This document shows positions 54,583 through 62,349 of a DNA stretch of 64,000 bases, one piece after another. The notes under the pieces were generated by a model. It searched no databases. It was not told the DNA's origin and saw only the letters and a list, made by a program, of their open reading frames with translations. Source of the DNA: Microcystis viridis FACHB-1342 (GTDB lineage Bacteria > Cyanobacteriota > Cyanobacteriia > Cyanobacteriales > Microcystaceae); contig NZ_JACJSV010000006.1 in the NCBI RefSeq assembly GCF_014698335.1, positions 1 to 64,000 of the forward strand, written 5' to 3'. Each line of letters opens with the position of its first letter. The stretch's first letter is position 1. Both the position numbers and the translations under genes were made by a program.

Positions 54583-54836
54583 ATATTACATTTTGGGCGC
54601 ATCGCTTGCGCCCCAACCATATAAAAACTGACTAATAAATTATCTAAAAGTCGCTTGAACCTTTAGCCAACAAGAGTGAATTAGTTTAATTGTCCTAGAT
54701 AAGTTTTTAAATACTTGACAAAATATATCAAATAATTTATAATATTAGATAACCAAAAATCATGATAATGTGCTATCAACATAATCGGGTTTGAGGTGTT
54801 TAAAAATTAGTTTTTCAGTCATGAAATCTGGAATTT

Positions 54837-56225
54837 ATGAGCATTTTAGAACTGATAGAAAAAAGACTAGAAGAGAACTTTGCCCTCCACGAACAATACC
54901 TAAACCCCCAGATGGTTAGGGTACTAAAAACGATCGGCTACGATCGCCACTACGTTAAAGCTGAAGGTCCGTACCTATTTGACAATCACGGGGAAAAGTA
55001 TCTGGACTTACTGAGTGGTTTTGGTGTTTTCGCTCTCGGACGCAATCACCCCAAGATCGTGCAAACTTTACAAGAAGTATTGACGGCAGCATTGCCCAAT
55101 TTAGTCCAATTGGATGCTTCTATCCTAGCGGGATTGCTGGCGGAACGGTTAGCAGCGATCGCCCCTCCCGGATTAGAACGAGTTTTCTTTGCTAATTCCG
55201 GCACAGAAACTGTCGAGGCCGCCATTAAATTCAGCCGCTACGCCACCGGACGCAGCCAAATTGTTTACTGTCAGGGAGGCTACCACGGGTTAACCATGGG
55301 TTCCCTTTCCGCCACCGGCGATCCCCATTATCGCCAGGGATTTGGACCATTTGTCGCCGATTTTAAGGAAATACCCTTCGGCGATCTGACCGCACTCGAA
55401 AAAGCTCTAATTAACCAAGACGTAGCGGCTTTTATTACCGAACCGATCCAAGGTCACGGGGTGAGAATTCCCGAACCGAACTATCTCCCGGCGGCGGCTG
55501 CCCTTTGTCGTCGTTATGGCACTCTTTTTGTAGCCGATGAAGTGCAGACCGGTTTGGGCCGGACCGGCAAAATTTGGGCAGTGGAACATTGGGGGGTAGA
55601 ACCGGACATTTTATGTGTTGCCAAGGCTCTTTCGGGTGGTTTTGTGCCAGTGGGAGCGGTTCTCTGTCGTCGCTGGATCTTTGATAAAGTATTCGATCGC
55701 ATGGATCGTTCTGTGGTTCACGGTAGCACTTTTGGTAAAAATAATCTGGCCATGGCCGCCGGTATTGCCACTTTACAGGTGATTGAGGAGGAAAAATTAG
55801 TCGAGCGATCGGCTTTGATCGGTCAACAAATTATCGCAGAACTGCAGCCCCTCGTAGATCAGTACGAATGTTTGCAGGAAGTGCGGGGATTGGGTATGAT
55901 GATCGCCTTGGAATTTGCCGAGCCGAGCAGTTGGTCACTAAAAGCCGCCTGGAAAATGCTAGAAACCGCCAATAAAGGGCTATTTTCCCAGTTAATCGTC
56001 GTTCCCCTCTTTACCCGTCATCAAATCCTCTCCCAGGTTTCCGGCCACGGCATGAATATCATCAAGTTTATCCCCCCCCTCACCCTCTCCGATGAGGATT
56101 GCCGTTGGCTTGTCACCGCCGTTAAAGATGTGGTCGCTGATGCACATCGCTTCCCAGGGGCCGCTTGGGAATTCGGCAAAACCTTGGCCAGTCAAGCTAT
56201 CCGCCAAAAAACCGCCAAAAAATAG
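54837..56225 (+). CDS. Class III pyridoxal-phosphate aminotransferase
   Basis: 462 residues. The acetylornithine/ornithine/GABA-type fold: [55 protein letters not shown] and the PLP-lysine motif [20 protein letters not shown] near 265. Its exact amine substrate is not decidable. N-terminal extension (30 residues) and C-terminal tail (about 30) differ from ArgD. Stop at 56225, five bases before the sulfotransferase ATG, so one operon. Confidence 0.88.
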   Translation: MSILELIEKRLEENFALHEQYLNPQMVRVLKTIGYDRHYVKAEGPYLFDNHGEKYLDLLSGFGVFALGRNHPKIVQTLQEVLTAALPNLVQLDASILAGLLAERLAAIAPPGLERVFFANSGTETVEAAIKFSRYATGRSQIVYCQGGYHGLTMGSLSATGDPHYRQGFGPFVADFKEIPFGDLTALEKALINQDVAAFITEPIQGHGVRIPEPNYLPAAAALCRRYGTLFVADEVQTGLGRTGKIWAVEHWGVEPDILCVAKALSGGFVPVGAVLCRRWIFDKVFDRMDRSVVHGSTFGKNNLAMAAGIATLQVIEEEKLVERSALIGQQIIAELQPLVDQYECLQEVRGLGMMIALEFAEPSSWSLKAAWKMLETANKGLFSQLIVVPLFTRHQILSQVSGHGMNIIKFIPPLTLSDEDCRWLVTAVKDVVADAHRFPGAAWEFGKTLASQAIRQKTAKK

Positions 56226-56230
56226 TTAAT

Positions 56231-57328
56231 ATGTCCAGTTTGTTTCATCCCCTCTGCGGTAGTAATCTTAGTACCCTATTACGTTTATTTTTGACTAATG
56301 GCGGCATCGATCGCCCCAATTTGGCCCCAGCAACCCTGGCGCTGGCAGTTACCCTAGCGCGACTGCCTTTTTCTACCCTAGAACGAATTTTAATGACAGG
56401 GTTTTATGAGCGCCGCGTGCAGGTAAAAGCACCCATTTTTATTGTCGGCTATTGGCGCAGCGGCACGACCCATCTGCACAATTTACTCGGTCAATCGGAG
56501 CATTTTGGCTATATTTCGCCCCTAGCGGTGGGATTACCCTGGGATATCCTCGGTATCGTCCGCTTATTTCAACCGCTGCTAGAATTGGCCTTACCGAGCG
56601 ATCGCCATGTGGATAACGTCGCTGTTACTCCCAATTCACCCCAAGAAGACTCGATCGCCCTGGCCAGCATGATCCCCCTTTCCTACTACCATGGTTTATA
56701 CTTTCCCCAACGTTTTCAGTACCATTTCGAGCGAGGGGTTTTTTTTCAAGGCTGCAGCGAGAAAGAAATCGCCAATTGGCAGCGTTGGCATACTCATCTA
56801 TTAAAAAAAGTTTCCATCCACCAAAAAGGCAAACAATTACTACTCAAAAACCCCGTTTATACGGCACACATCGCCAGATTGCGAGCTATCTGGCCCGATG
56901 CTAAATTTATTCATATCTACCGCAATCCCTATCTAGTTTTTCCCTCAACCCGCCACTTTTTCACCCGCATCCTACCGGAACTAGCACTGCAACCCTACGA
57001 TAATTTATCTATTGATGTCATCGAGCAAGCGATTCTGAAAAGTTATCCCCCAATGATCAATTCTCTCCTGCGAGATAGTGCCGATTTACCCGCCGATAGT
57101 TTTGTAGAAATTCGTTTTGAGGATTTAGAAAAAGACCCCCTAGCACAAATCGAGAAAATTTACGATCAACTGCAACTTCCCGACTTAAAAATAGCTATGC
57201 CTCGCTTTGAGAAATATATCGCCAGTCTGCAAGGATATAAAAAAAATAATTATCCCCCAGATGCAAAAGCGATCGAGTTAGTCGAATCCCATTGGCTGCC
57301 ATTTATTCAACGTTGGAATTATTTTTAG
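56231..57328 (+). CDS. PAPS-dependent sulfotransferase family protein
   Basis: 365 residues from ATG 56231 (open frame starts at 56165, but inside the aminotransferase). 5'-phosphosulfate loop GYWRSGTTHLHNLLG at about 74-88; 3'-phosphate motif IHIYRNPYLVFPSTRHFF near 233. A central KSLLLKNPVYTAHI-like stretch (QLLLKNPVYTAHIARL) is characteristic of the sulfotransfer_3 family. It would transfer sulfate to a hydroxyl or amine of a small molecule or lipid. No signal peptide. Confidence 0.87.
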   Translation: MSSLFHPLCGSNLSTLLRLFLTNGGIDRPNLAPATLALAVTLARLPFSTLERILMTGFYERRVQVKAPIFIVGYWRSGTTHLHNLLGQSEHFGYISPLAVGLPWDILGIVRLFQPLLELALPSDRHVDNVAVTPNSPQEDSIALASMIPLSYYHGLYFPQRFQYHFERGVFFQGCSEKEIANWQRWHTHLLKKVSIHQKGKQLLLKNPVYTAHIARLRAIWPDAKFIHIYRNPYLVFPSTRHFFTRILPELALQPYDNLSIDVIEQAILKSYPPMINSLLRDSADLPADSFVEIRFEDLEKDPLAQIEKIYDQLQLPDLKIAMPRFEKYIASLQGYKKNNYPPDAKAIELVESHWLPFIQRWNYF

Positions 57329-57391
57329 TTATCAGCTTTTTCAGTTATCAGTTATGAGTTATCAGTCATAACTCATAACTCATAATTTAAT
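57329..57391. repeat. Inverted and tandem ATAACTC/CAGTTAT repeats
   Basis: GTTATGAGTTAT at about 57353 is complementary to ATAACTCATAAC at about 57370. It separates the sulfotransferase from the next gene. Confidence 0.8.
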
Positions 57392-58387
57392 ATGAAATAT
57401 CTTAAATTTATCTTTCTGGGTTTAGGTTTTGTTTTACTAGGGGTAATTTTGCGCCAAACAAATCTGCAAGAAGTTTGGCAACAAATCACCCTAGTCGGTT
57501 GGTGGGGAATGACATTAGTGATTATTTTTTACTTCCTAGAATTTCTCACCGATGTTTTTACTTGGCAACTAACTTTTAAAAGTATTCCTATCCAACCTAG
57601 ATGGACAATTCGCCTATTATTAATTTACATGGTAGGGGCAGCCTTTAATCGCGTGACTCCCTTCGCTTCGTTGGGAGGAGAAGGTTTTAAAGCAGTGATG
57701 TTAAAAACTCACTATCAGATTAGCTACAAAGAAACCAGTGCCTCGATTATTTTGACCAAGACGTTAAATACTGCTTCCCTTGTCTTCTTTGCAATTATCG
57801 GTTTTTTTCTGCTCCTAGCTTCCCCAAAATTTTCTAATTCTTTTAAAACTTTTACCGGATTAAGTCTCGCTATATTCTCCAGTTGTATTCTGATATTTTT
57901 CTTGATTCAGCGATTCCGTTTATCCTCCAGAATAGTTAATCGATTAGGTCATTCTTTTTTAGGCGATCGACTAGCCAAACCTTTAGAAAATCTTCGCAGT
58001 GTCGATGATCGTTTAGGAGAATTTTACCGGAATCTGCCCCTATTTAGAAATGGCTTGATCGTCGGTTTTCTCAATTGGCCTCTCGGAGTTTTAGAAATCT
58101 ATGTTTTAATGCAGTTTCTCCAACATCCGATCAGTTTTGCCGATGCTTGGTTATTTGATTCTGTTGCCCAATTGGTACGCGCTGGAACCTTTTTTATTCC
58201 CGCTAATATCGGTACTTTAGAAGGTTCTTTAGTGCTGCTGGGTGCTTCCTTAACCGGCAGTCTAGAATTAGGTTTAGCGATTTCTGTAATTCGCCGGGTT
58301 AAAGATATTCTCTGGATTATATTAGGTTTATTGATCTGGTGGTTATTTTCCCTAAGACCGACTTTACCCGATCGCTCTTCAAAATAA
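57392..58387 (+). CDS. Lysylphosphatidylglycerol synthase-like TM protein (UPF0104 flippase family)
   Basis: 331 residues, seven to eight hydrophobic segments. Conserved FNRVTPFASLGGEGFKAVML (the PxxGxGE-like box) and FFIPANIGTLEGSLVLLG near the C-terminus, then RRVKDILWIILGLLIW. This is the transmembrane half of MprF without the aminoacyl transferase; it is assumed to flip a lipid. The 3' 100 bases are duplicated downstream. ATG at 57392. Confidence 0.85.
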   Translation: MKYLKFIFLGLGFVLLGVILRQTNLQEVWQQITLVGWWGMTLVIIFYFLEFLTDVFTWQLTFKSIPIQPRWTIRLLLIYMVGAAFNRVTPFASLGGEGFKAVMLKTHYQISYKETSASIILTKTLNTASLVFFAIIGFFLLLASPKFSNSFKTFTGLSLAIFSSCILIFFLIQRFRLSSRIVNRLGHSFLGDRLAKPLENLRSVDDRLGEFYRNLPLFRNGLIVGFLNWPLGVLEIYVLMQFLQHPISFADAWLFDSVAQLVRAGTFFIPANIGTLEGSLVLLGASLTGSLELGLAISVIRRVKDILWIILGLLIWWLFSLRPTLPDRSSK

Positions 58388-58391
58388 TCTC
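58288..58391 (+). repeat. 106-bp direct repeat, copy 1 (3' end of the flippase gene)
   Basis: Matches 58683..58787 except for a few substitutions (TTATATTAGG to TTAGCTTAGG). The copies enclose 290 bases that include the small MITE at 58396. Confidence 0.93.
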
Positions 58392-58395
58392 AATC

Positions 58396-58505
58396 ATACT
58401 AAATCCGTTGAGTATAGGTAACATATCAGGAGAGGCACTCACGTACTCATGTACTCATGCAAAAAGGGGAATAAATAATCAGTCTTTAATAACCAGATTT
58501 AGTAT
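58396..58505. mobile_element. MITE-like element with 10-bp perfect terminal inverted repeats (110 bp)
   Basis: ATACTAAATC and GATTTAGTAT. Interior GGCACTCACGTACTCATGTA, then CTCATGCAAAAAGGGGAATA, carries an expanded version of the core seen at 43206 (inverted). No coding capacity. Confidence 0.78.
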
Positions 58506-58682
58506 TATCAGTAACTTTTAAATTAGTACAAATATATGAACAACTGCGTGTAAGCATCCCACCGAAAAGCTAATGCGCGGGGGTTTGGGGGCGGCGCCAC
58601 GCCCCCAACGGGGGGTTTGGGGGGTAGAACCCCCCAAAAGTCTGGATTGAGGACAAAAAATCTAGAAAGCACAGTTTTTAAA
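58506..58682. other. Inserted non-coding sequence
   Basis: Includes the G/C-rich GGGGGCGGCGCCACGCCCCC and a GGGGGGTTTGGGGGG stretch, with complementary CCCC runs. No gene is recognised. Sits between the two copies of the flippase 3' end. Confidence 0.5.
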
Positions 58683-58787
58683 AATTCGCCTGGTTAAAGA
58701 TATTCTCTGGATTAGCTTAGGTTTGTTGATCTGGTGGTTATTTTCCCTAAGACCGACTTTACCCGATCGCTCTTCAAAATAATCTCC
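58683..58787 (+). repeat. 106-bp direct repeat, copy 2
   Basis: Copy of 58288..58391 that carries the codons RRVKDILWI through DRSSK and the stop. It is not preceded by the rest of the gene, so it is not expressed as a protein. Confidence 0.93.
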
Positions 58788-58803
58788 ATCAGTCAACTCC
58801 CGA

Positions 58804-60366
58804 TTATTCATCCTGTAATTTTTCGCGTACATTGCGAACAATCCGCGATAATTCAGTCTTTTCATCGACGCTAATTTTAGTCGGAGAACCACTAATAATC
58901 CGCTCGTAATTGCGGAAAGAATCCTTGATATCCGCCCCATCCTGACTGATAGTATATTCACGAATGCCTTTATCGTGCCAAGAACCGCGCATCTTAAAGA
59001 CGTTAATCGCTCGCGACATTTCGCCACGAATTTCCACATACTGCAACATTAAAATCGTGTCGGTAATCGTAGAAATATGGGATTCAGTGATCGAGTGCGC
59101 TCCCATAAATTGGTCGGTGGTATTGGTGAAAAATCCCGTAATTTCCTCCTGTTTGGCGTATCCTGTCACCCCGATCACAAATTGCCGAAAAGCATTATTT
59201 GTCACCCCGCGAGCGAGCGCCGATAGAGAATCGATGGCAATGCGGGAGGGTTTAAATTCCGAGATTTCCGACTTAATCATCTGTAAATGGTCTTCCAATC
59301 CCGCCGATTCCGGGTAAGAACACAACAATTTTAATAATCCCTTGCGTTCCATCTCCTCAAAATCGATCCCCCAAGAAGAAGCATTTCGGGACAATTGGGC
59401 GCGAGATTCTTCATAAGCGAACAAAATCGCCCGCTCACCGCGCCTACAGCCTTCTTCCAGAAATTTACTGACTAAGAGAGTTTTACCCGTACCTGTTGCT
59501 CCTGTGGCCAAAATAATCGAATCCTTGAAAAAACCGCCTCCACACATATCATCAAGGGTTTTTACTCCCGAAGAAATGCGGACATTAGAAGAGCGCTGAG
59601 TTAAACGCATCGCACCGAGGGGGAAGATATTAATGCCATCATTGGTGATAGTAAAGGGATATTCCCCCTTCATGTGGGTTGTTCCCCGTAATTTGAGGAT
59701 TTCTGCGGTTCTGCGTCGCCTTTCTCCCTCTAGCACGTTCCGCATAATTACCACATTATCAGAGACAAATTCCTCTACACCAAAACGGGCCACCGCTCCG
59801 TATTCTTCGATACGTTCCGTGGTCATAATTGAAGTCACTTCTAATAATTTTAACCGGGCCACGAGCCGAAAAATTTCTCGCCGCACCACTGATGCCGCTT
59901 CGTACTGCTGAAAAACGGCAGTTACAGAGTCAATTGATACCAGTTTGGCTTTATATTTGGTAATTGCGTATTGAATGCGCTCGATTAGGGCCGAAAGATC
60001 AAAACTACCCACCACCTCTTGACCTTCCGGATCCGGGGAAGCATCGAGAATAAATAATTTACCCTGGTCAATTAATTCTTCTAAATCCCAACCAAAACTA
60101 TAGGCATTTTGGATAATATCGGTGGGAGATTCTTCAAAAGTAACAAACAGGCCCGGATAGTCAAAATACTTGATCCCATGGTAGAGAAATTGCACAGCAA
60201 GCAGGGTTTTTCCCGTGCCAGAAGTGCCACTAACTAAGGTAGTTCTCCCCATGGGTAAACCACCGTGAGTGATCTCATCAAAACCTTCAATTAGGGTTCT
60301 AATTTTGCGAACACCTTTCGGTTTAATCGGTGGATTCGATTGGCTATTAGAGTTAGATTGAGTCAT
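58804..60366 (-). CDS. kaiC: Circadian clock ATPase/kinase KaiC
   Basis: 520 residues. Two RecA-like domains: CI with GTSGTGKT (47-54) and CII with ATGATGTGKTLL. S432/T433 in SHISTITDT correspond to the S431/T432 phosphosites. The clock core autokinase with KaiA and KaiB. The C-terminal tail (TKISVDEKTELSRIVRNVRE) is the KaiA-binding segment. ATG at 60366. It is 193 bases from kaiB, with nothing recognised between. Confidence 0.98.
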   Translation of the reverse strand: MTQSNSNSQSNPPIKPKGVRKIRTLIEGFDEITHGGLPMGRTTLVSGTSGTGKTLLAVQFLYHGIKYFDYPGLFVTFEESPTDIIQNAYSFGWDLEELIDQGKLFILDASPDPEGQEVVGSFDLSALIERIQYAITKYKAKLVSIDSVTAVFQQYEAASVVRREIFRLVARLKLLEVTSIMTTERIEEYGAVARFGVEEFVSDNVVIMRNVLEGERRRRTAEILKLRGTTHMKGEYPFTITNDGINIFPLGAMRLTQRSSNVRISSGVKTLDDMCGGGFFKDSIILATGATGTGKTLLVSKFLEEGCRRGERAILFAYEESRAQLSRNASSWGIDFEEMERKGLLKLLCSYPESAGLEDHLQMIKSEISEFKPSRIAIDSLSALARGVTNNAFRQFVIGVTGYAKQEEITGFFTNTTDQFMGAHSITESHISTITDTILMLQYVEIRGEMSRAINVFKMRGSWHDKGIREYTISQDGADIKDSFRNYERIISGSPTKISVDEKTELSRIVRNVREKLQDE

Positions 60367-60559
60367 TATTTATCCAGCGAGTATTTAAAGAGTAGGATTT
60401 TTATCTAATTTTTCCACAGAAACATATCAAGCCTGACTAAACACTTTACACTATCTCGATTTCCATTGACTCTTGACTTTCCCCTAGAGGTACTAGATTA
60501 AGCCCCGATCATTTCTTCTTCAATCAATATAACCCGTCTAATCAACTATGGACAAAGAC

Positions 60560-60874
60560 CTAGCTATCATTTTCTCGTTCACGAATTTCCTCGTATAGTA
60601 AGTCTAAACCGATCAGAACCTTCTCTCGATCGGACAAATCACCGATAATTTTCCGCACCGGGGGAGGGAGGACTTTCGCAAGGGTAGGAGTAGCGAGAAT
60701 CTTGTCTTCCTCCGCTAGTTGCGGGTTTTTCAGCACGTCAATCACCTTGAGCGCATACACTCCCTGAAATTCCTCTTCTAGGATATTTTTCAGGGTTTTT
60801 AAGGCCCGCACGGAGTTGGGGGTATTGCCGGCGACGTACAGTTTTAAAACATAGGTTTTTTTAAAGACGCTCAT
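60560..60874 (-). CDS. kaiB: Circadian clock protein KaiB
   Basis: 104 residues, thioredoxin-like, fold-switching. [20 protein letters not shown] and [40 protein letters not shown] are canonical. The acidic tail ([10 protein letters not shown]) is also usual. ATG at 60874, 56 bases from kaiA. Confidence 0.98.
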   Translation of the reverse strand: MSVFKKTYVLKLYVAGNTPNSVRALKTLKNILEEEFQGVYALKVIDVLKNPQLAEEDKILATPTLAKVLPPPVRKIIGDLSDREKVLIGLDLLYEEIRERENDS

Positions 60875-60930
60875 AGGTTAAGATCAAAGGGGCTGGGGAT
60901 AGGAGTTTATTGTTATTTATGGGGGAGATT

Positions 60931-61941
60931 TTAGTCTATTCCCAATAATAAATCATAAGGGATATCCTCGCGAGGTATGGAACGACGATACATTTCCCCC
61001 AAGTGAGCAAGGATATCAATGAGAGCGAGACGATAATCTAGGAGAATTTCCTCACTTCTGCCTTCTAATTTTAACTGTTGGGAAAATTCGTCCATTAACT
61101 CCATGTGAATTTCCAGAATTTGCGACACTGAGAGATCGGTAAAAAAGACATTATTAACCAACTCATCGATCGCTTGATTAATCGGATAATCCTGTTGGAA
61201 GTAATTTAAAATAATCTCCCGATAATCTCTTCTTAATTCCCGCAGTAATTCTTTTTTTTCCTCCGGGGCAAGATTGCGATAGAATAGCTGCGGGTTGCGT
61301 TTGTAGTAAACACCTAAATAGCCGAGTCTTTCTTTTAATTTTTCTGCTAAACGGCGCTGTTGTAGGAGGAGAAAACTGTGATTATTTTCCACGGGATTCG
61401 GTTGGTTAACAATCGTAGTACGCTCGGAAAAAGAGCAATTAGGAGCTAAATGGAGAAATCGAGCGATCGCTTGGTCGATAACCGAGGTGATGCTGTCTAA
61501 TTCCTTGACGGTGATTTGTAATTCGGCACTATGATAGAGACAGGTGGGAGAGTCATTCATCTCAGGAGCGATGTTCTTGTCAGCGACAATGATCACTACT
61601 GGCAGTAAAATCCCCCCTTCGTAGAGTTGATTAAAAGTCGGCTGTAGGGAAGGATGAAAGACCACCAGCAAACAATCGATTTTTTCCTTCTCTGCCTCGA
61701 TATTAGCCAATAGTTCGCTAGAAGATGACCCCAGGGTTAGATTATACCGTTCATTAGCCAATAAAGCCGTCAAAGAATTAACCAGCCCCAGAGGTGAACT
61801 CACCCCCGTCAAGGGTGAGTCCGTTGGGACAAAAGCATAAATAGTCAGTCTCGGAGGCAACGTTTTCTCACCCGCAAGGTAGATAGAAATTGACAAACAA
61901 TAGGTTAGGCTTTCTCTGTTGAGAAGACAACCCCCCGCCAT
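60931..61941 (-). CDS. kaiA: Circadian clock protein KaiA
   Basis: 336 residues from ATG 61941. N-terminal pseudo-receiver with LLVVFHPSLQPTFNQLYEGG and the linker, then the KaiC-binding C-terminal helical bundle (FFTDLSVSQILEIHMELMDE, LEGRSEEILLDYRLALIDIL, MYRRSIPRED). The first 28 residues (MAGGCLLNRESL and on) have no counterpart in KaiA from Synechococcus; a TTG at the residue-29 position would remove them. It stimulates KaiC autophosphorylation. Confidence 0.93.
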   Translation of the reverse strand: MAGGCLLNRESLTYCLSISIYLAGEKTLPPRLTIYAFVPTDSPLTGVSSPLGLVNSLTALLANERYNLTLGSSSSELLANIEAEKEKIDCLLVVFHPSLQPTFNQLYEGGILLPVVIIVADKNIAPEMNDSPTCLYHSAELQITVKELDSITSVIDQAIARFLHLAPNCSFSERTTIVNQPNPVENNHSFLLLQQRRLAEKLKERLGYLGVYYKRNPQLFYRNLAPEEKKELLRELRRDYREIILNYFQQDYPINQAIDELVNNVFFTDLSVSQILEIHMELMDEFSQQLKLEGRSEEILLDYRLALIDILAHLGEMYRRSIPREDIPYDLLLGID

Positions 61942-62096
61942 CAGCTAAGGGAAGTTAAAGGTTAACTTTGCTTTTTGGCAGTAGGTATCGTAGTTAATTG
62001 TAATCAATGGAGCGGTTCTCTAGATGAGCGAGCGTCATAATCAAGATAAATTCAAGTTCTAGGACGACTAATAGTTTGGCCATCAGTTTGTTAATT

Positions 62097-62306
62097 AGGG
62101 CTGGCTGAATAAATCTAAAAACCTTGTTGGATAAGACTTTTAGACCTTTTTGAAATCCAAAAGTGCCGGGGATGGGAGTGATCAGGGGGAAAATTCAGGG
62201 ACTTTTGCCCTGAAAATTAGGTAATTGACCACCTGAAAATCGGTAAAACCCTATACCCTACACCCTACACCCTGCCCCCACCGAAAAACTTTTTGCCGCA
62301 AACCCT
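62097..62306 (+). mobile_element. MITE-like element, copy D (210 bp)
   Basis: AGGGCTGGCTGAATAAATC to TTTTGCCGCAAACCCT with AATT on both sides (62093-62096 and 62307-62310), a plausible target duplication. It sits between the divergent kaiA and kinase genes and so may affect their promoters. 61942..62092 shows no other feature. Confidence 0.88.
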
Positions 62307-62349
62307 AATTATGCCCTAAAGCTACCGCCACCGCCCCCTAATTATCCCC

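Noticed and set aside
58662-59039. Minus-strand ORF of 125 codons
   Set aside because: Shadow of the kaiC 3' end and of the duplicated flippase sequence in another frame; composition is unlike a protein.
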